Shown: positions 32,730 to 41,241 of the stretch, piece after piece
Numbering within the stretch: the first letter of the stretch is position 1
Layout of the letters: each line of letters opens with the position of its first letter
Assembly (NCBI RefSeq): GCF_001975705.1
Contig: NZ_CP015093.1
Coordinates: 1,054,001-1,118,000 of the forward strand
Direction of reading: 5' to 3'
Origin: Salipiger abyssi
Lineage (GTDB): Bacteria > Pseudomonadota > Alphaproteobacteria > Rhodobacterales > Rhodobacteraceae
DNA: 64,000 nucleotides
Program-made: the position numbers and the translations under genes
Notes under the pieces: generated by a model
What the model was told of the DNA's origin: nothing
The model's input: only the letters and a program-made list of their open reading frames with translations
The model's database searches: none

Positions 32730-34703
32730 TCATTCCGCCGCCATCGCGGGCGGCGCCACCGGCACCACCTGCGCGTCCATGATCGTCAGCGTCGCCTTGA
32801 TCCTGCCCTTGCGACCGTCCTCATAGGTGACCTCGGTCTCGGTATAGATGCTCTCGGAGCCGTCATAGAGCGCGGTCACCAGATCGTGGAACTTCTCGGC
32901 GATGATCTTGCGCCGCACCTTGCGGGTCCGCGTCAGCTCGCCATCGTCGGCGTCGAGCTCCTTGTGCAGCACCAGGAAGCGGTGGATCTGGCAGCCCGAC
33001 AGCATCTCGTCCTCCGCCACGCTGGCATTCACCTCCTCCACGTGCTCGCGGATCGTCTCCAGCACCTGCGGATGCCCGGCCAGCTCCTGATAGGAGGCAT
33101 AGGCGATATTGTTGCGCTCGGCCCAGTTGCCCACCGCCGTCAGGTCGATATTGATGAAGGCGGTGCAGCGGTCGCGACCGGCGCCGAACACCACCGCCTC
33201 GAGAATATTCGGATAGAACTTGAGCTTGTTCTCCACATATTTCGGCGCAAACAGCGCGCCGTCGGCCATCTTGCCCACATCCTTGGCACGGTCGATGATC
33301 CGCAGATGTCCGGTGCCCTCCTCGAAGAAACCGGCATCGCCGGTGGCCACCCAGCCCTCCGGATCCTTGGTATCCGCCGTGCTCTCGGGGTTCTGGTAAT
33401 ATTCCACGAAGACCCCGGGCGAGCGGTAGAACACCTCGCCGCTCTCGGTGATCCTGATCTCCACCCCGGGGCTCGGCACCCCCACCGTGTCGGGTCGCAC
33501 CTCGTGATCGGGCTGCTGGGTGATGAAGACGCTGGCCTCGGTCTGGCCGTAGAGCTGCTTCAGGTTGATGCCCAGCGCGCGGTAGAAATCGAAGATCTCC
33601 GGCCCGATCGCCTCGCCCGCGGTATAGCCCACCCGCACCCGGGAAAAGCCCAGCGCGTTCTTCAGCGGACCGTAGACGAAAACCGACCCAAGCGCGTATT
33701 TCAGCCGGTCGAACGCGCCCACCGGCTTGCCGTCGAGGATCTTCGGCCCGACACGGCGCGCATGATCCATGAAATAGTGAAACATCCGCCGCTTCAGCGC
33801 GCCGGCATCCTCCATCCGGATCATGATCTGGGTGAGCTGCGTCTCGAACACACGCGGCGGCGCGAAATAATAGCTGGGCGCGATCTCGCGCAGATCGGTC
33901 AGCATGGTCTCGGGGCTTTCCGGGCAGTTCACGCAGAACCCGGTCCAATAGGCCTGACCGATGGAAAAGATGAAATCGCCGACCCAGGCCATGGGCAGCC
34001 AGGCCAGAACCTCCTCGCCCGGGCCAAGCTTGTCGAACTCCGACGAGTTCTTGGCGGTCTCGATGATATTGCGGTTCGACAGCACCACGCCCTTGGGCTT
34101 GCCGGTGGTGCCCGAGGTGTAGAGCATCACGCAGGTGTCGTCGTAATCCAGCGCCTCGCGCCGCGCGGTCAGCTCGCCGATCAGCTCGTCATGGGCAGCG
34201 CGGCCCTGGTCCTGCACATGGGCGTAATCGTGCAACTGGCGATGGTCGTATTTCCGCATGCCGCGCGGATCGACATAGATCATGTGCTCGAACTGGTGCA
34301 GATCGTCCTGGATCTCGATGACCTTGTCGACCTGCTCCTGATCGGCGGCAATGACGAAACGCGCGCCGCAATGCTGGAGCACATATTCCATCTCTTCGGC
34401 GACCGCGTCCTGATAGAGCGGCACCGGCACCGCGCCGCACATCTGCGCCGCCACCATCGCCCAGTAGAGCGTCGGACGGTTGCGCCCGATCACCGCCACA
34501 TGATCGCCGGGCGCCACGCCGAGATTGAGCAGGCCCAGCGCGAAGGCTTCGATCTCCTTCTCGGTTTCCGACCAGCTCCAGCTCTGCCAGATGCCGTATT
34601 CTTTCTCGCGATAGGCCGGACGGGCGGCGAAACGGCTCGCGTTCCGCTGCAACAGCCCCGGAATCGACCGCGGCGAAGCCGCGCCCTCGGACGTGTCAGC
34701 CAA
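32730..34703 (-). CDS. long-chain-type acyl-CoA synthetase (AMP-binding)
   Basis: 657 residues starting at a TTG codon (34703), supported by an AGGGAGGAAAA ribosome site 7-8 nt before it and by the lack of any nearby ATG. ANL motifs: MLYTSGTTGKPKGVVLSN, YYFAPPRVFE, LKQLYGQTEASVF, WVATGDAGFFEEG, RIIDRAKDV and a C terminus with GELTRTRKVRRKIIAEKF. This is the group annotated as FAA1/FadD15-like, with an insertion for the lid region. First gene of the importer cassette and probably acts on the imported acid. Divergent from the hybrid kinase gene. Confidence 0.9.
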   Translation of the reverse strand: MADTSEGAASPRSIPGLLQRNASRFAARPAYREKEYGIWQSWSWSETEKEIEAFALGLLNLGVAPGDHVAVIGRNRPTLYWAMVAAQMCGAVPVPLYQDAVAEEMEYVLQHCGARFVIAADQEQVDKVIEIQDDLHQFEHMIYVDPRGMRKYDHRQLHDYAHVQDQGRAAHDELIGELTARREALDYDDTCVMLYTSGTTGKPKGVVLSNRNIIETAKNSSEFDKLGPGEEVLAWLPMAWVGDFIFSIGQAYWTGFCVNCPESPETMLTDLREIAPSYYFAPPRVFETQLTQIMIRMEDAGALKRRMFHYFMDHARRVGPKILDGKPVGAFDRLKYALGSVFVYGPLKNALGFSRVRVGYTAGEAIGPEIFDFYRALGINLKQLYGQTEASVFITQQPDHEVRPDTVGVPSPGVEIRITESGEVFYRSPGVFVEYYQNPESTADTKDPEGWVATGDAGFFEEGTGHLRIIDRAKDVGKMADGALFAPKYVENKLKFYPNILEAVVFGAGRDRCTAFINIDLTAVGNWAERNNIAYASYQELAGHPQVLETIREHVEEVNASVAEDEMLSGCQIHRFLVLHKELDADDGELTRTRKVRRKIIAEKFHDLVTALYDGSESIYTETEVTYEDGRKGRIKATLTIMDAQVVPVAPPAMAAE

Positions 34704-34789
34704 TGATTTTCCTCCCTTGCCACCCGGTCGCCCGGGCGTTGGCCCCCTCCTCCAGAGGGCCGCCGCGTCTGCTGCGCGACTCTGACTCT

Positions 34790-34819
34790 ATTAAGCGTCG
34801 GATCCATGCTGTCGGTCAA
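34790..34819 (-). promoter_or_regulatory. candidate promoter of the ABC-importer cassette
   Basis: On the minus strand TTGACC (34819-34814), an 18-nt spacer and CTTAAT (34795-34790) form a sigma-70-like pair about 87 nt before the TTG start. It lies in the most AT-rich part of the 261-bp divergent spacer with the kinase gene. Apart from this and the repeat at 34876, I see nothing else in the spacer. Confidence 0.45.
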
Positions 34820-34875
34820 TGTTTTCGTGAAGTTTTCCCAATCCTTACGAATTGTAACAAGCGCCGCGCGAGCGG

Positions 34876-34909
34876 CGCCGGCGCGGGAGTATTTGCAGAA
34901 AGATGAAAG
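34876..34909 (+). repeat. AGTATTTG-AGAAAGATGAA repeat, copy 5
   Basis: GGCGCGGGAGTATTTGCAG then AAAGATGAAAG, 55 nt before the kinase start codon. Confidence 0.75.
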
Positions 34910-34964
34910 CCCGCGGCGCTTCCCAGAACCCCGGGGCGGTGCTAGCCATAAGGCAGGAGGAGCG

Positions 34965-36848
34965 ATGACCAAGACCGCGATGACCCAGGCCGGGCTGAAC
35001 CTGATCCAGCAGGCGCTGTCGATCTATGACAGCGATCTGCGGCTGGCGGTCTTCAACCGGCGCTTCGGAGAGATGTTCGACCTGCCCGAGCGGCTGATGA
35101 CCGAGGGCGCCGGCTTTGAGGAGACCATCCGCCACCTTGTGGCCTGCGGCGAATACGGCCCGGTGGACGATCCGGAAACCTTCATCCGCGCCCGCGTCGA
35201 TCAGGCCCGCGCCTTCGAACCGCATTACATGGAGCGCACCCGCGCCAATGGCCGCACGATCAGCGTCGAGGGCGCACCGCTGCCGCAGGGCGGCTGGGTG
35301 ACCGTCTATACCGATATCACCGCGGTCAAGCGGCAGGAGGCGCTGCTGCGTACCCGGTCGGAGCTGCTCTCGGAAGAGGTGCTGAAACGCTCCGAGGAGC
35401 TGGCCGCCGCCAACCGCAAGCTCGCTGCCACCAATGCCGCGCTGGAAGAGGCCCAGCGCGAGCTGCGCGAGAGCGAGGCGCGCACGCGGCTCACCACCGA
35501 GATGATGCCGGCCCATATCGCCCGGGTCGATGCCAGCGGGCATTACAGCTTTTCCAACCGACGGCTCTCGTCGGTGATGCCCGGGCGGCCCTCCGAGATT
35601 GTCGGGCTGCATATCTCCGAGGCGCTGGGGGCGGCCTACTGCAAGGTACAGCCCTATCTCGAGCGCGCGCTGCGCGGCGAGGAGAGCATTTTCGAATTTA
35701 CCGACGAAGGCTCGTCGCGCCGCATCCGCGCGATGTTCACCCCCGACCCGGTGGAGCCCGGGGTCTATATCCTCAGCCATGACGTCACCGAGGAGACGCA
35801 GGCGCGGGCAGCCCTGCAACAGACCCGGCGCCGCGAGCTGGCGGTGCAGCTCACCTCGGGCATGGCGCATGATTTCTCCAACCTGCTGACCATCATCCTC
35901 GGCATGCAGTCGAAACTGGCAAGGCTGGTTTCCGATCCGCAGGCCGAGGCGCTGGTCACCGCGACCTTGCAGGCGGCGCGGCGCGGCGGCGATTTGCTGA
36001 ACCGCATCGCCGATATCACCAGCCACCGTGCCTGGCGGCCCGAACCGCTGGAGCTGGCCGGTTTCCTGCGCGATCTGGAAACATTGGCGACACCATCGCT
36101 GCCAAGCGGGCTGACGCTCGAGATCGAAGCCGGCGCGGAGGGCGCCTATCTGCTCGATCCGGGCCTTTTGCAGGACGCGGCGCTGAACCTCGTGCTGAAC
36201 GCCGCCGATGCCTGCGCCGGGCCGGGGACGATCCACATCGCCCTGCGCCGGCTCAAGGACACCTGGCTGGAGCTGGAAGTGCGCGATTCCGGGCCGGGCT
36301 TCAGCGAACAGGCGCTGAAACACGGGCTCGATCCGTTCTTTACGACCAAGGGTGGCGAGGGCACCGGGCTGGGACTGGCGATGGTTTATGACATGGCCAA
36401 GCTCGCGGGCGGCGATGTGAAGCTGGCAAATGACGCGCAGGGCGGCGCCTGCGTGACCCTGCGCCTGCCGCTGCGCCCGGCGGAGGCGCTGGCAAAGGGC
36501 GGGCTGGTGCTGCTGGTCGAGGACAATCCCGAGCTGCGCGCGCAGCTGCGCGAAACGCTCACCGGGCTCGGGCACAGCGTCGCCGAGGCGGCCTCGGTGG
36601 CGGAGGCCTGCGCGCTGGCCGAGGGGCTGGAGGTCGATCTGGTGCTGTCGGATATCTCGCTGGAGGGCGAAGCGCCGGGCTCCGAGCTGCCGCTGCTGCT
36701 GCCGCATCTGCCGGTGCATCTGATGACCTCGCTGCCCCCCGACCATCCGCTGCACGAAGAGGCGCGGCGGCGCGCGCCGGTGCTGGCCAAGCCCTTCACC
36801 GATGCCGAGCTCGCCGCCTTTCTCGGCCATCGCAGGATTGCCGCATGA
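34965..36848 (+). CDS. PAS-domain hybrid histidine kinase with C-terminal receiver
   Basis: 627 residues from ATG 34965 behind an AGGAGGAGC ribosome site. Order: PAS (about 10-120, ALSIYDSDLRLAVFNRRFGEMFDLP), coiled coil (121-175, rich in Glu/Ala/Leu), second PAS (176-278), dimerisation/phosphoacceptor helix with His-302 in MAHDFSNLL, ATP-binding domain (NLVLNAADA, DSGPGF, GTGLGLAMV) and receiver (from about 515) with phosphoacceptor Asp-563 in LVLSDISLE. No transmembrane helix, so a cytosolic sensor. The receiver keeps VEDNPE and a Lys in LAKPF. Its stop overlaps the next regulator by 4 nt, and it is divergent from the importer cassette, the likely target. Confidence 0.92.
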   Translation: MTKTAMTQAGLNLIQQALSIYDSDLRLAVFNRRFGEMFDLPERLMTEGAGFEETIRHLVACGEYGPVDDPETFIRARVDQARAFEPHYMERTRANGRTISVEGAPLPQGGWVTVYTDITAVKRQEALLRTRSELLSEEVLKRSEELAAANRKLAATNAALEEAQRELRESEARTRLTTEMMPAHIARVDASGHYSFSNRRLSSVMPGRPSEIVGLHISEALGAAYCKVQPYLERALRGEESIFEFTDEGSSRRIRAMFTPDPVEPGVYILSHDVTEETQARAALQQTRRRELAVQLTSGMAHDFSNLLTIILGMQSKLARLVSDPQAEALVTATLQAARRGGDLLNRIADITSHRAWRPEPLELAGFLRDLETLATPSLPSGLTLEIEAGAEGAYLLDPGLLQDAALNLVLNAADACAGPGTIHIALRRLKDTWLELEVRDSGPGFSEQALKHGLDPFFTTKGGEGTGLGLAMVYDMAKLAGGDVKLANDAQGGACVTLRLPLRPAEALAKGGLVLLVEDNPELRAQLRETLTGLGHSVAEAASVAEACALAEGLEVDLVLSDISLEGEAPGSELPLLLPHLPVHLMTSLPPDHPLHEEARRRAPVLAKPFTDAELAAFLGHRRIAA

Positions 36849-37546
36849 GCGCGCCGCTGGTCTCCATCCTCGACGACGAGCCGGAAATCCGCGCGATCCT
36901 CTCCGACGCGCTGACCGAGGCCGGGTTCCGCACCATGAGCTTTTCCCGCGCCACGGAATTCGAGGCGGCGCTGAAACGCGCGACGCCGGATGTCTGCCTG
37001 GTGGATCTCGGCCTGCCCGACCGCGACGGGCTGACGCTGGTGCACCGGCTGGCGCTGGAACAGGGCGCGGCGGTGATCATCATCTCGGGCCGCGCGCAGG
37101 TGCAGGACCGGGTGACCGGGCTGGAGCTGGGCGCCGACGATTACATCATCAAACCCTTCGATCCGGCCGAGGTGGTCGCCCGCATCCGCGCCCGGCTGCG
37201 CGGCCCGCGCAGCGCGCCACAACGGGGCGAGACTGCGCGCTTCGCCGGCTGGACCGCGCATTTCGACCGCTACGCGCTTGAGGATACCGAAGGCGCCGAG
37301 ACGCCGTTTTCCCATGCCGAGGGCGAGGTCTTGCGGCTGTTTCTGGAGAGCCCGAAACGGCTGATCACCCGGGCGCAGATGCAGGAATCGCTTGGCGGCG
37401 CGGCGGGGGAAAGCTTTGACCGGGCGATGGATGTACGGATCTCGCGGCTGCGCACCAAGCTGCGGGAGGATCCCAAGAACCCGCGGCTGATCAAGACGAT
37501 CTATGGGGCGGGGTATATCTTTCTGGGGGATGTGGAGTGGGTGTGA
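36845..37546 (+). CDS. OmpR-type response regulator transcription factor
   Basis: 233 residues. Receiver domain with DDEPE (10-14), phosphoacceptor Asp-54 in CLVDLGLPDRDGL and Lys in IIKPFDPAEV, then a winged helix (ALEDTEGAETPFSHAEGEVLRLFLES...DVRISRLRTKLREDPKNPRLIKTIYGAGYIFL). Translationally coupled to the hybrid kinase by ATGA, so the two form a cognate system in which phosphate probably passes kinase His to regulator Asp, with the kinase's own receiver as modulator. Confidence 0.94.
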   Translation: MSAPLVSILDDEPEIRAILSDALTEAGFRTMSFSRATEFEAALKRATPDVCLVDLGLPDRDGLTLVHRLALEQGAAVIIISGRAQVQDRVTGLELGADDYIIKPFDPAEVVARIRARLRGPRSAPQRGETARFAGWTAHFDRYALEDTEGAETPFSHAEGEVLRLFLESPKRLITRAQMQESLGGAAGESFDRAMDVRISRLRTKLREDPKNPRLIKTIYGAGYIFLGDVEWV

Positions 37547-37561
37547 GATGCCGGATGGGGC

Positions 37562-37585
37562 GGTGGGTCGGAACCCCACCCTACG
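37562..37585. repeat. GGTGGG hairpin repeat, copy 3
   Basis: GGTGGG-N7-CCCCACC followed by CTACG, 15 nt after the response regulator stop. Confidence 0.6.
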
Positions 37586-37724
37586 GCGTCTCGCATTGCC
37601 GAGGGGACGGAGCCGGGATGCGGGAATGCATCCTAATCGGAGAACGTCCTCACGTTGAGCCCGGTTAGACCGTCTTCAATGAAACAAACGGCGAGGCCCC
37701 GGATCACGTCCGGGGCGGGCGCAC

Positions 37725-37748
37725 CGTAGGGTGGGCAATCTGCCCACC
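37725..37748. repeat. GGTGGGCA hairpin repeat, copy 4
   Basis: CGTAGGGTGGGCA-N3-TGCCCACC, inverse in orientation to copy 3, in the same 219-bp intergenic region 18 nt past the stop of the minus-strand hydrolase. The two copies bracket the region, which otherwise holds no gene that I can support. Confidence 0.8.
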
Positions 37749-37765
37749 GCTCGCCCCGTCCCACA

Positions 37766-38965
37766 TCACCCCAACGCCGTCACCGTCCGCGCCAGCGTGT
37801 TGAGCCCGGTCACCAGATCGGCCTCGTCGGTGTCTTCCGCGAAATCGTGGCTGATGCCGCCGATGGAGGGCACGAAGAGCATCGACACCGGCATCAGCCG
37901 CGCCACATTGGTCGCGTCGTGCAGCGCCCCCGAGGGCATCACCCGCCAGCGCCCCGGCGCCTCGGCCTCCGCCGCCGCCTCCAGCGCGCTGCGCAGGCCT
38001 GCATCCATCGCCACCGGGTCGAGCCCCAGCATCGGGCCGAAGCCCAGCTCCATGCAATGCGCCGTGGCGATCTCGGCAAGCGTGTCGCGGATGATCGTCT
38101 CCATCCGGTCTAGCCGCTCCGCATCGCCGTCGCGCCACTGCACCGAGAACCGCGCGCGGCCCGGCACGATGGACGGCGCGTTGGGATGCAGCGCCACATG
38201 GCCGATCGTCCAGACCGTCTGCGGCGTCACCACATTGGCGAAACGCTCGGCCAGCGCCGTGTTGAACGCCGAAAGCGCCTGAAACGCATCGCGGCGCAGA
38301 TGCATCGGCGTGGTGCCGGCGTGGTTCTGCTGGCCGGTCAGGGTGACATGCATGTCGCGAATGCCGACGATGGCCTCGACCACCCCCAGTTTCTCACCGG
38401 TGGTGTCCAGAACCGGCCCCTGCTCGATATGCATCTCGACATAGCCCGAGAACCGCGTCGGATCGACAAAGCCCTGACGCCGTGCGCCGAACCGCGCCCG
38501 CGCCTCGGCAAAGCTCAGGCCCTGCGGATCGTGCAGCGCGTCGGCGCCCTCCAGCGTCTGGTTGCCGGCCCAGACCGAGCTGCCGGTGGTGACGCCGAAC
38601 CGGCCCTCCTCGTCCTCGAAGGACACCACCGAGACCGGCGGCCCGCCCGCCTCCTGCGCCGCCCGTGCCACTTCCAGCGCCGCGATCACCCCCAGCGCGC
38701 CGTCGAGCCAGCCGCCCTCGGGCTGGCTGTCGGAATGCGAGCCCATGAGCAGAGAGCGGCCCTCGGCGAGGCCGAACAGCGAGCCGACCGGATCGAAATG
38801 CGGCCTGAGCCCCGCCTCGGAAATGCGCGTCGCCAGCCAGTCGCGCGCGGCGATATCGGCCTCGGAGAAGCCGGGGCGCGACACGCCCTTGCCGACACCC
38901 GCCGCGCCGAACCGGCGCAGCGCGTGCAGATCTTCGAGGAAACGGGCGGGATCGACGGGCAGCAT
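37766..38965 (-). CDS. M20-family Zn-dependent hydrolase (allantoate amidohydrolase / N-carbamoyl-amino-acid hydrolase group)
   Basis: 399 residues. Metal and substrate motifs: [20 protein letters not shown] (first His and bridging Asp), [10 protein letters not shown] (general base and metal Glu), [12 protein letters not shown] (His), and the dimerisation-domain [29 protein letters not shown] near the end gives the last His. The family removes carbamoyl or amide groups in hydantoin, uracil and purine breakdown; the precise substrate cannot be told. Monocistronic; no allantoinase or hydantoinase gene nearby. Confidence 0.88.
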   Translation of the reverse strand: MLPVDPARFLEDLHALRRFGAAGVGKGVSRPGFSEADIAARDWLATRISEAGLRPHFDPVGSLFGLAEGRSLLMGSHSDSQPEGGWLDGALGVIAALEVARAAQEAGGPPVSVVSFEDEEGRFGVTTGSSVWAGNQTLEGADALHDPQGLSFAEARARFGARRQGFVDPTRFSGYVEMHIEQGPVLDTTGEKLGVVEAIVGIRDMHVTLTGQQNHAGTTPMHLRRDAFQALSAFNTALAERFANVVTPQTVWTIGHVALHPNAPSIVPGRARFSVQWRDGDAERLDRMETIIRDTLAEIATAHCMELGFGPMLGLDPVAMDAGLRSALEAAAEAEAPGRWRVMPSGALHDATNVARLMPVSMLFVPSIGGISHDFAEDTDEADLVTGLNTLARTVTALG

Positions 38966-39041
38966 GCGGACACTCCTTTGGCGCGGAGCCTGCGCCCCGC
39001 GCGATGGAAAGTCAATTTATCATGATAAACCGCGCCGCCAC

Positions 39042-39473
39042 TCAGGCGAGGATCGTCTCCAGCAGCGCGCGCTCGCGGTCTGGCACCGGCGTGGGCACCG
39101 AGTCCGGATCGACGGCCACCAGCACGAAATGCCCCTCGACACAGGCGGTGTCTTCGCCCTCGCGGAACAGGCCGATCTCGAAACGCAGCGAGCTGTTTCC
39201 GAGCTTTCCGAGCCGCAGCCCGGCGGTCAGCGCATCGGGAAACCGCGCCTCGGCATGGTAGCGGCAGCCGCTTTCCACGGTGAGGTAGCGCACGGCGCTT
39301 TCGCCGCTCATGTCCATGCCCTGCTCGATCTGCCACTGGCAGACGACGGTATCCATGTATTCGAGATAGGTGACGTTGTTGATATGGCCGTACTGATCGT
39401 TGTCCTGCCAGCGGGTCTGCACCGGGTAGAAGCTGCGATAGTCGGAGCGGGACGCGGGTGGTTGTCGGGTCAT
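39042..39473 (-). CDS. acyl-CoA thioesterase, 4-hydroxybenzoyl-CoA thioesterase-like
   Basis: 143 residues from ATG 39473. Hot-dog fold with FYPVQTRWQDNDQYGHINNVTYLEYMDTV, where Asp of WQDNDQYGH is the catalytic acid of the YbgC/4HBT group. Ends in a basic/acid mix of family length. The start overlaps the stop of the TIGR02186 gene by 4 nt, making it the third gene of the TSUP-TIGR02186-thioesterase operon. The association of a thioesterase with a sulfur-anion exporter has no obvious reason. Confidence 0.92.
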   Translation of the reverse strand: MTRQPPASRSDYRSFYPVQTRWQDNDQYGHINNVTYLEYMDTVVCQWQIEQGMDMSGESAVRYLTVESGCRYHAEARFPDALTAGLRLGKLGNSSLRFEIGLFREGEDTACVEGHFVLVAVDPDSVPTPVPDRERALLETILA

Positions 39474-40231
39474 CCTGATTTCATTGCTCTGAAGGCGGCC
39501 GAAGCGCCCCAGCCCGCGGCGATGGCGATCGCCAGCGACAGGAGGCCGTAAAGCGGCGCCTGGTTGCGTGACAGGTTGAAGAGCCAGCGTTCCAGCCCCA
39601 CCTTCCGCACCTCTATCACCGAAGCGTGCTGAGAAACCACCCGCCCGTCCCGGGTGAGGAAGACGCGCGTGCTGTAGAGCCCCTCGACGATATTGGCCGG
39701 CATGGAAATGGCGGTGTCGAACAGGGTGGAGTCGCGCAGCTCGACACTGTTGGCGCGCAGCTGATAAAGCCCCTCGCTTTCCCGGAGGCGGATGAGCGCG
39801 TCGGTGAAGCTCTGGGAATCGAGGATGTTCATCGGCGCGCCGACCGAGCGGATGGCGCGCGGCACCGAGACCTTGTGGCGCAGATCCTCCACATCGGTGA
39901 TCACCTCGTCCCAGGGCGCCGAGGTGGCGACCGCATAGAAGGAGGGGGCCGCGTCGATCTCGACCGCGTCGGTATTCACCCAGATCCCCAGCCGCCGCGC
40001 CTTGCGCCAGACGGTCACCGGCTCGACCGGGCCGGCCACCGTCACGATGACCTGCAAGGGAGGATCCGTGCGGATCGGCGCCTCGCGCTTGACGGCGCCG
40101 AAAATCAGGATCTCGGACCCGTCGAAGTCGGTGGTGATTGAAACGCTGTCCTTGCTCATGCCCATCACCACCTCTTCGGCGCGCGCGGGCAGAGTAAACA
40201 GAGCAAGGAGAAGGAGCGCCAGACGGATCAT
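39470..40231 (-). CDS. TIGR02186 family membrane-anchored periplasmic protein
   Basis: 253 residues with a signal peptide (MIRLALLLLALFTLPARA|EE), a beta-rich periplasmic part (VSITTDFDGSEILIFGAVKRE, VTVWRKARRLGIWVNTDAV, ALIRLRESEGLY) and one C-terminal transmembrane helix (about 228-247). The family is confined to alphaproteobacteria and nearly always encoded beside a TSUP permease, as here (4-nt overlap on both sides). Probably a partner of the exporter; biochemical role undetermined. Confidence 0.9.
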   Translation of the reverse strand: MIRLALLLLALFTLPARAEEVVMGMSKDSVSITTDFDGSEILIFGAVKREAPIRTDPPLQVIVTVAGPVEPVTVWRKARRLGIWVNTDAVEIDAAPSFYAVATSAPWDEVITDVEDLRHKVSVPRAIRSVGAPMNILDSQSFTDALIRLRESEGLYQLRANSVELRDSTLFDTAISMPANIVEGLYSTRVFLTRDGRVVSQHASVIEVRKVGLERWLFNLSRNQAPLYGLLSLAIAIAAGWGASAAFRAMKSG

Positions 40232-41133
40232 TGCGCCCCCAGTTCGAACAGATCATGCGGTGTCAGGAAGAGATCCAGCGCCAGCTTGCCGCAGACCAGC
40301 AGCACCAGCGAGGCCAGCGCGATGCGCAGCTGCTCGGCCTTGAGCCGCGTACCGATGGCGGTGCCGAGCTGCGCGCCGATCACGCCGCCGATCAGCAGCA
40401 CCAGCGCCAGCAGGATATCGACGGTCTGGTTGGTCACCGCGTGCAGCATGGTGGTGAAGGCGGTCACGAAGATGATCTGAAAGAGCGACGTGCCGACCAC
40501 CACCTTGGTGGGCATGCCCAGCAGATAGATCATCGCCGGCACCATGATGAAGCCGCCGCCCACCCCCATGATCGCCGCCAGCACGCCGACCGAGAGCCCG
40601 ACCAGCAGCGGCGGGATCGCCGAGATATAGAGCCCCGAGGTGCGGAACCGCATCTTGAAGGGCAGCCCGTGCACCCAGCCGTGATGCCGCCGCTTCGGCG
40701 GGCCGCCGCGTTTCGAGCGGCGCAGCGCGTTCAGGCTCTCGACGAACATCAGCGCGCCGATGATGCCGAGAAAGACGACGTAACAAAGCCGCACCAGCAG
40801 ATCGACCTGGCCCAGCTCCTTGAGCATGTTGAACACCCAGACACCCAGCGCCGCGCCGAACAGGCCACCCACCAGCAGCACCGTGCCCATGCGCAGATCG
40901 ACCGTCCGGCGTTTGAGATGCGCCAGCACGCCCGAGACCGAACTGGCGACGATCTGGTTGGCACCGGTGGCGACGGCAACCGCCGGCGGAATGCCGAGGA
41001 AAAACAGCAGCGGCGTGATCAGGAACCCGCCGCCGACGCCGAACATGCCCGACAGGATCCCCACCAGCCCGCCCAGCCCGAAGAGCAGGAAGACATTGAC
41101 CGAAACCTCGGCGATGGGGAGGTAGATTTGCAT
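40228..41133 (-). CDS. TSUP/TauE-SafE family sulfite or organosulfonate exporter
   Basis: 301 residues from ATG 41133; the upstream frame would add eight residues without a ribosome site. Two repeats of the TSUP motif are visible: GLGGLVGILSGMFGVGGGFLITPLLFFLGIPPAVAVATGANQI and VGVLAAIMGVGGGFIMVPAMIYLLGMPTKVVVGTSLFQI. Roughly eight transmembrane helices, with a basic loop RRSKRGGPPKRRHH in the middle. Family members move sulfite, thiosulfate or sulfonates. First gene of the operon with TIGR02186 and the thioesterase. Confidence 0.92.
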   Translation of the reverse strand: MQIYLPIAEVSVNVFLLFGLGGLVGILSGMFGVGGGFLITPLLFFLGIPPAVAVATGANQIVASSVSGVLAHLKRRTVDLRMGTVLLVGGLFGAALGVWVFNMLKELGQVDLLVRLCYVVFLGIIGALMFVESLNALRRSKRGGPPKRRHHGWVHGLPFKMRFRTSGLYISAIPPLLVGLSVGVLAAIMGVGGGFIMVPAMIYLLGMPTKVVVGTSLFQIIFVTAFTTMLHAVTNQTVDILLALVLLIGGVIGAQLGTAIGTRLKAEQLRIALASLVLLVCGKLALDLFLTPHDLFELGAQ

Positions 41134-41241
41134 GCGGCGACTTTGCGAGCGCAGCACCGGTTTGGCAAGCGGCGGAACCGGTCAAACGCCGCTCTCACCG
41201 CGCGGTGTGATCCTCTTGCCAAATCTTGGACCAGCGGCGGC

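Noticed and set aside
32589..34706. 705-codon plus-strand frame opposite the long-chain acyl-CoA synthetase
   Set aside because: His/Arg/Asp-rich shadow of the ligase gene, no start context.
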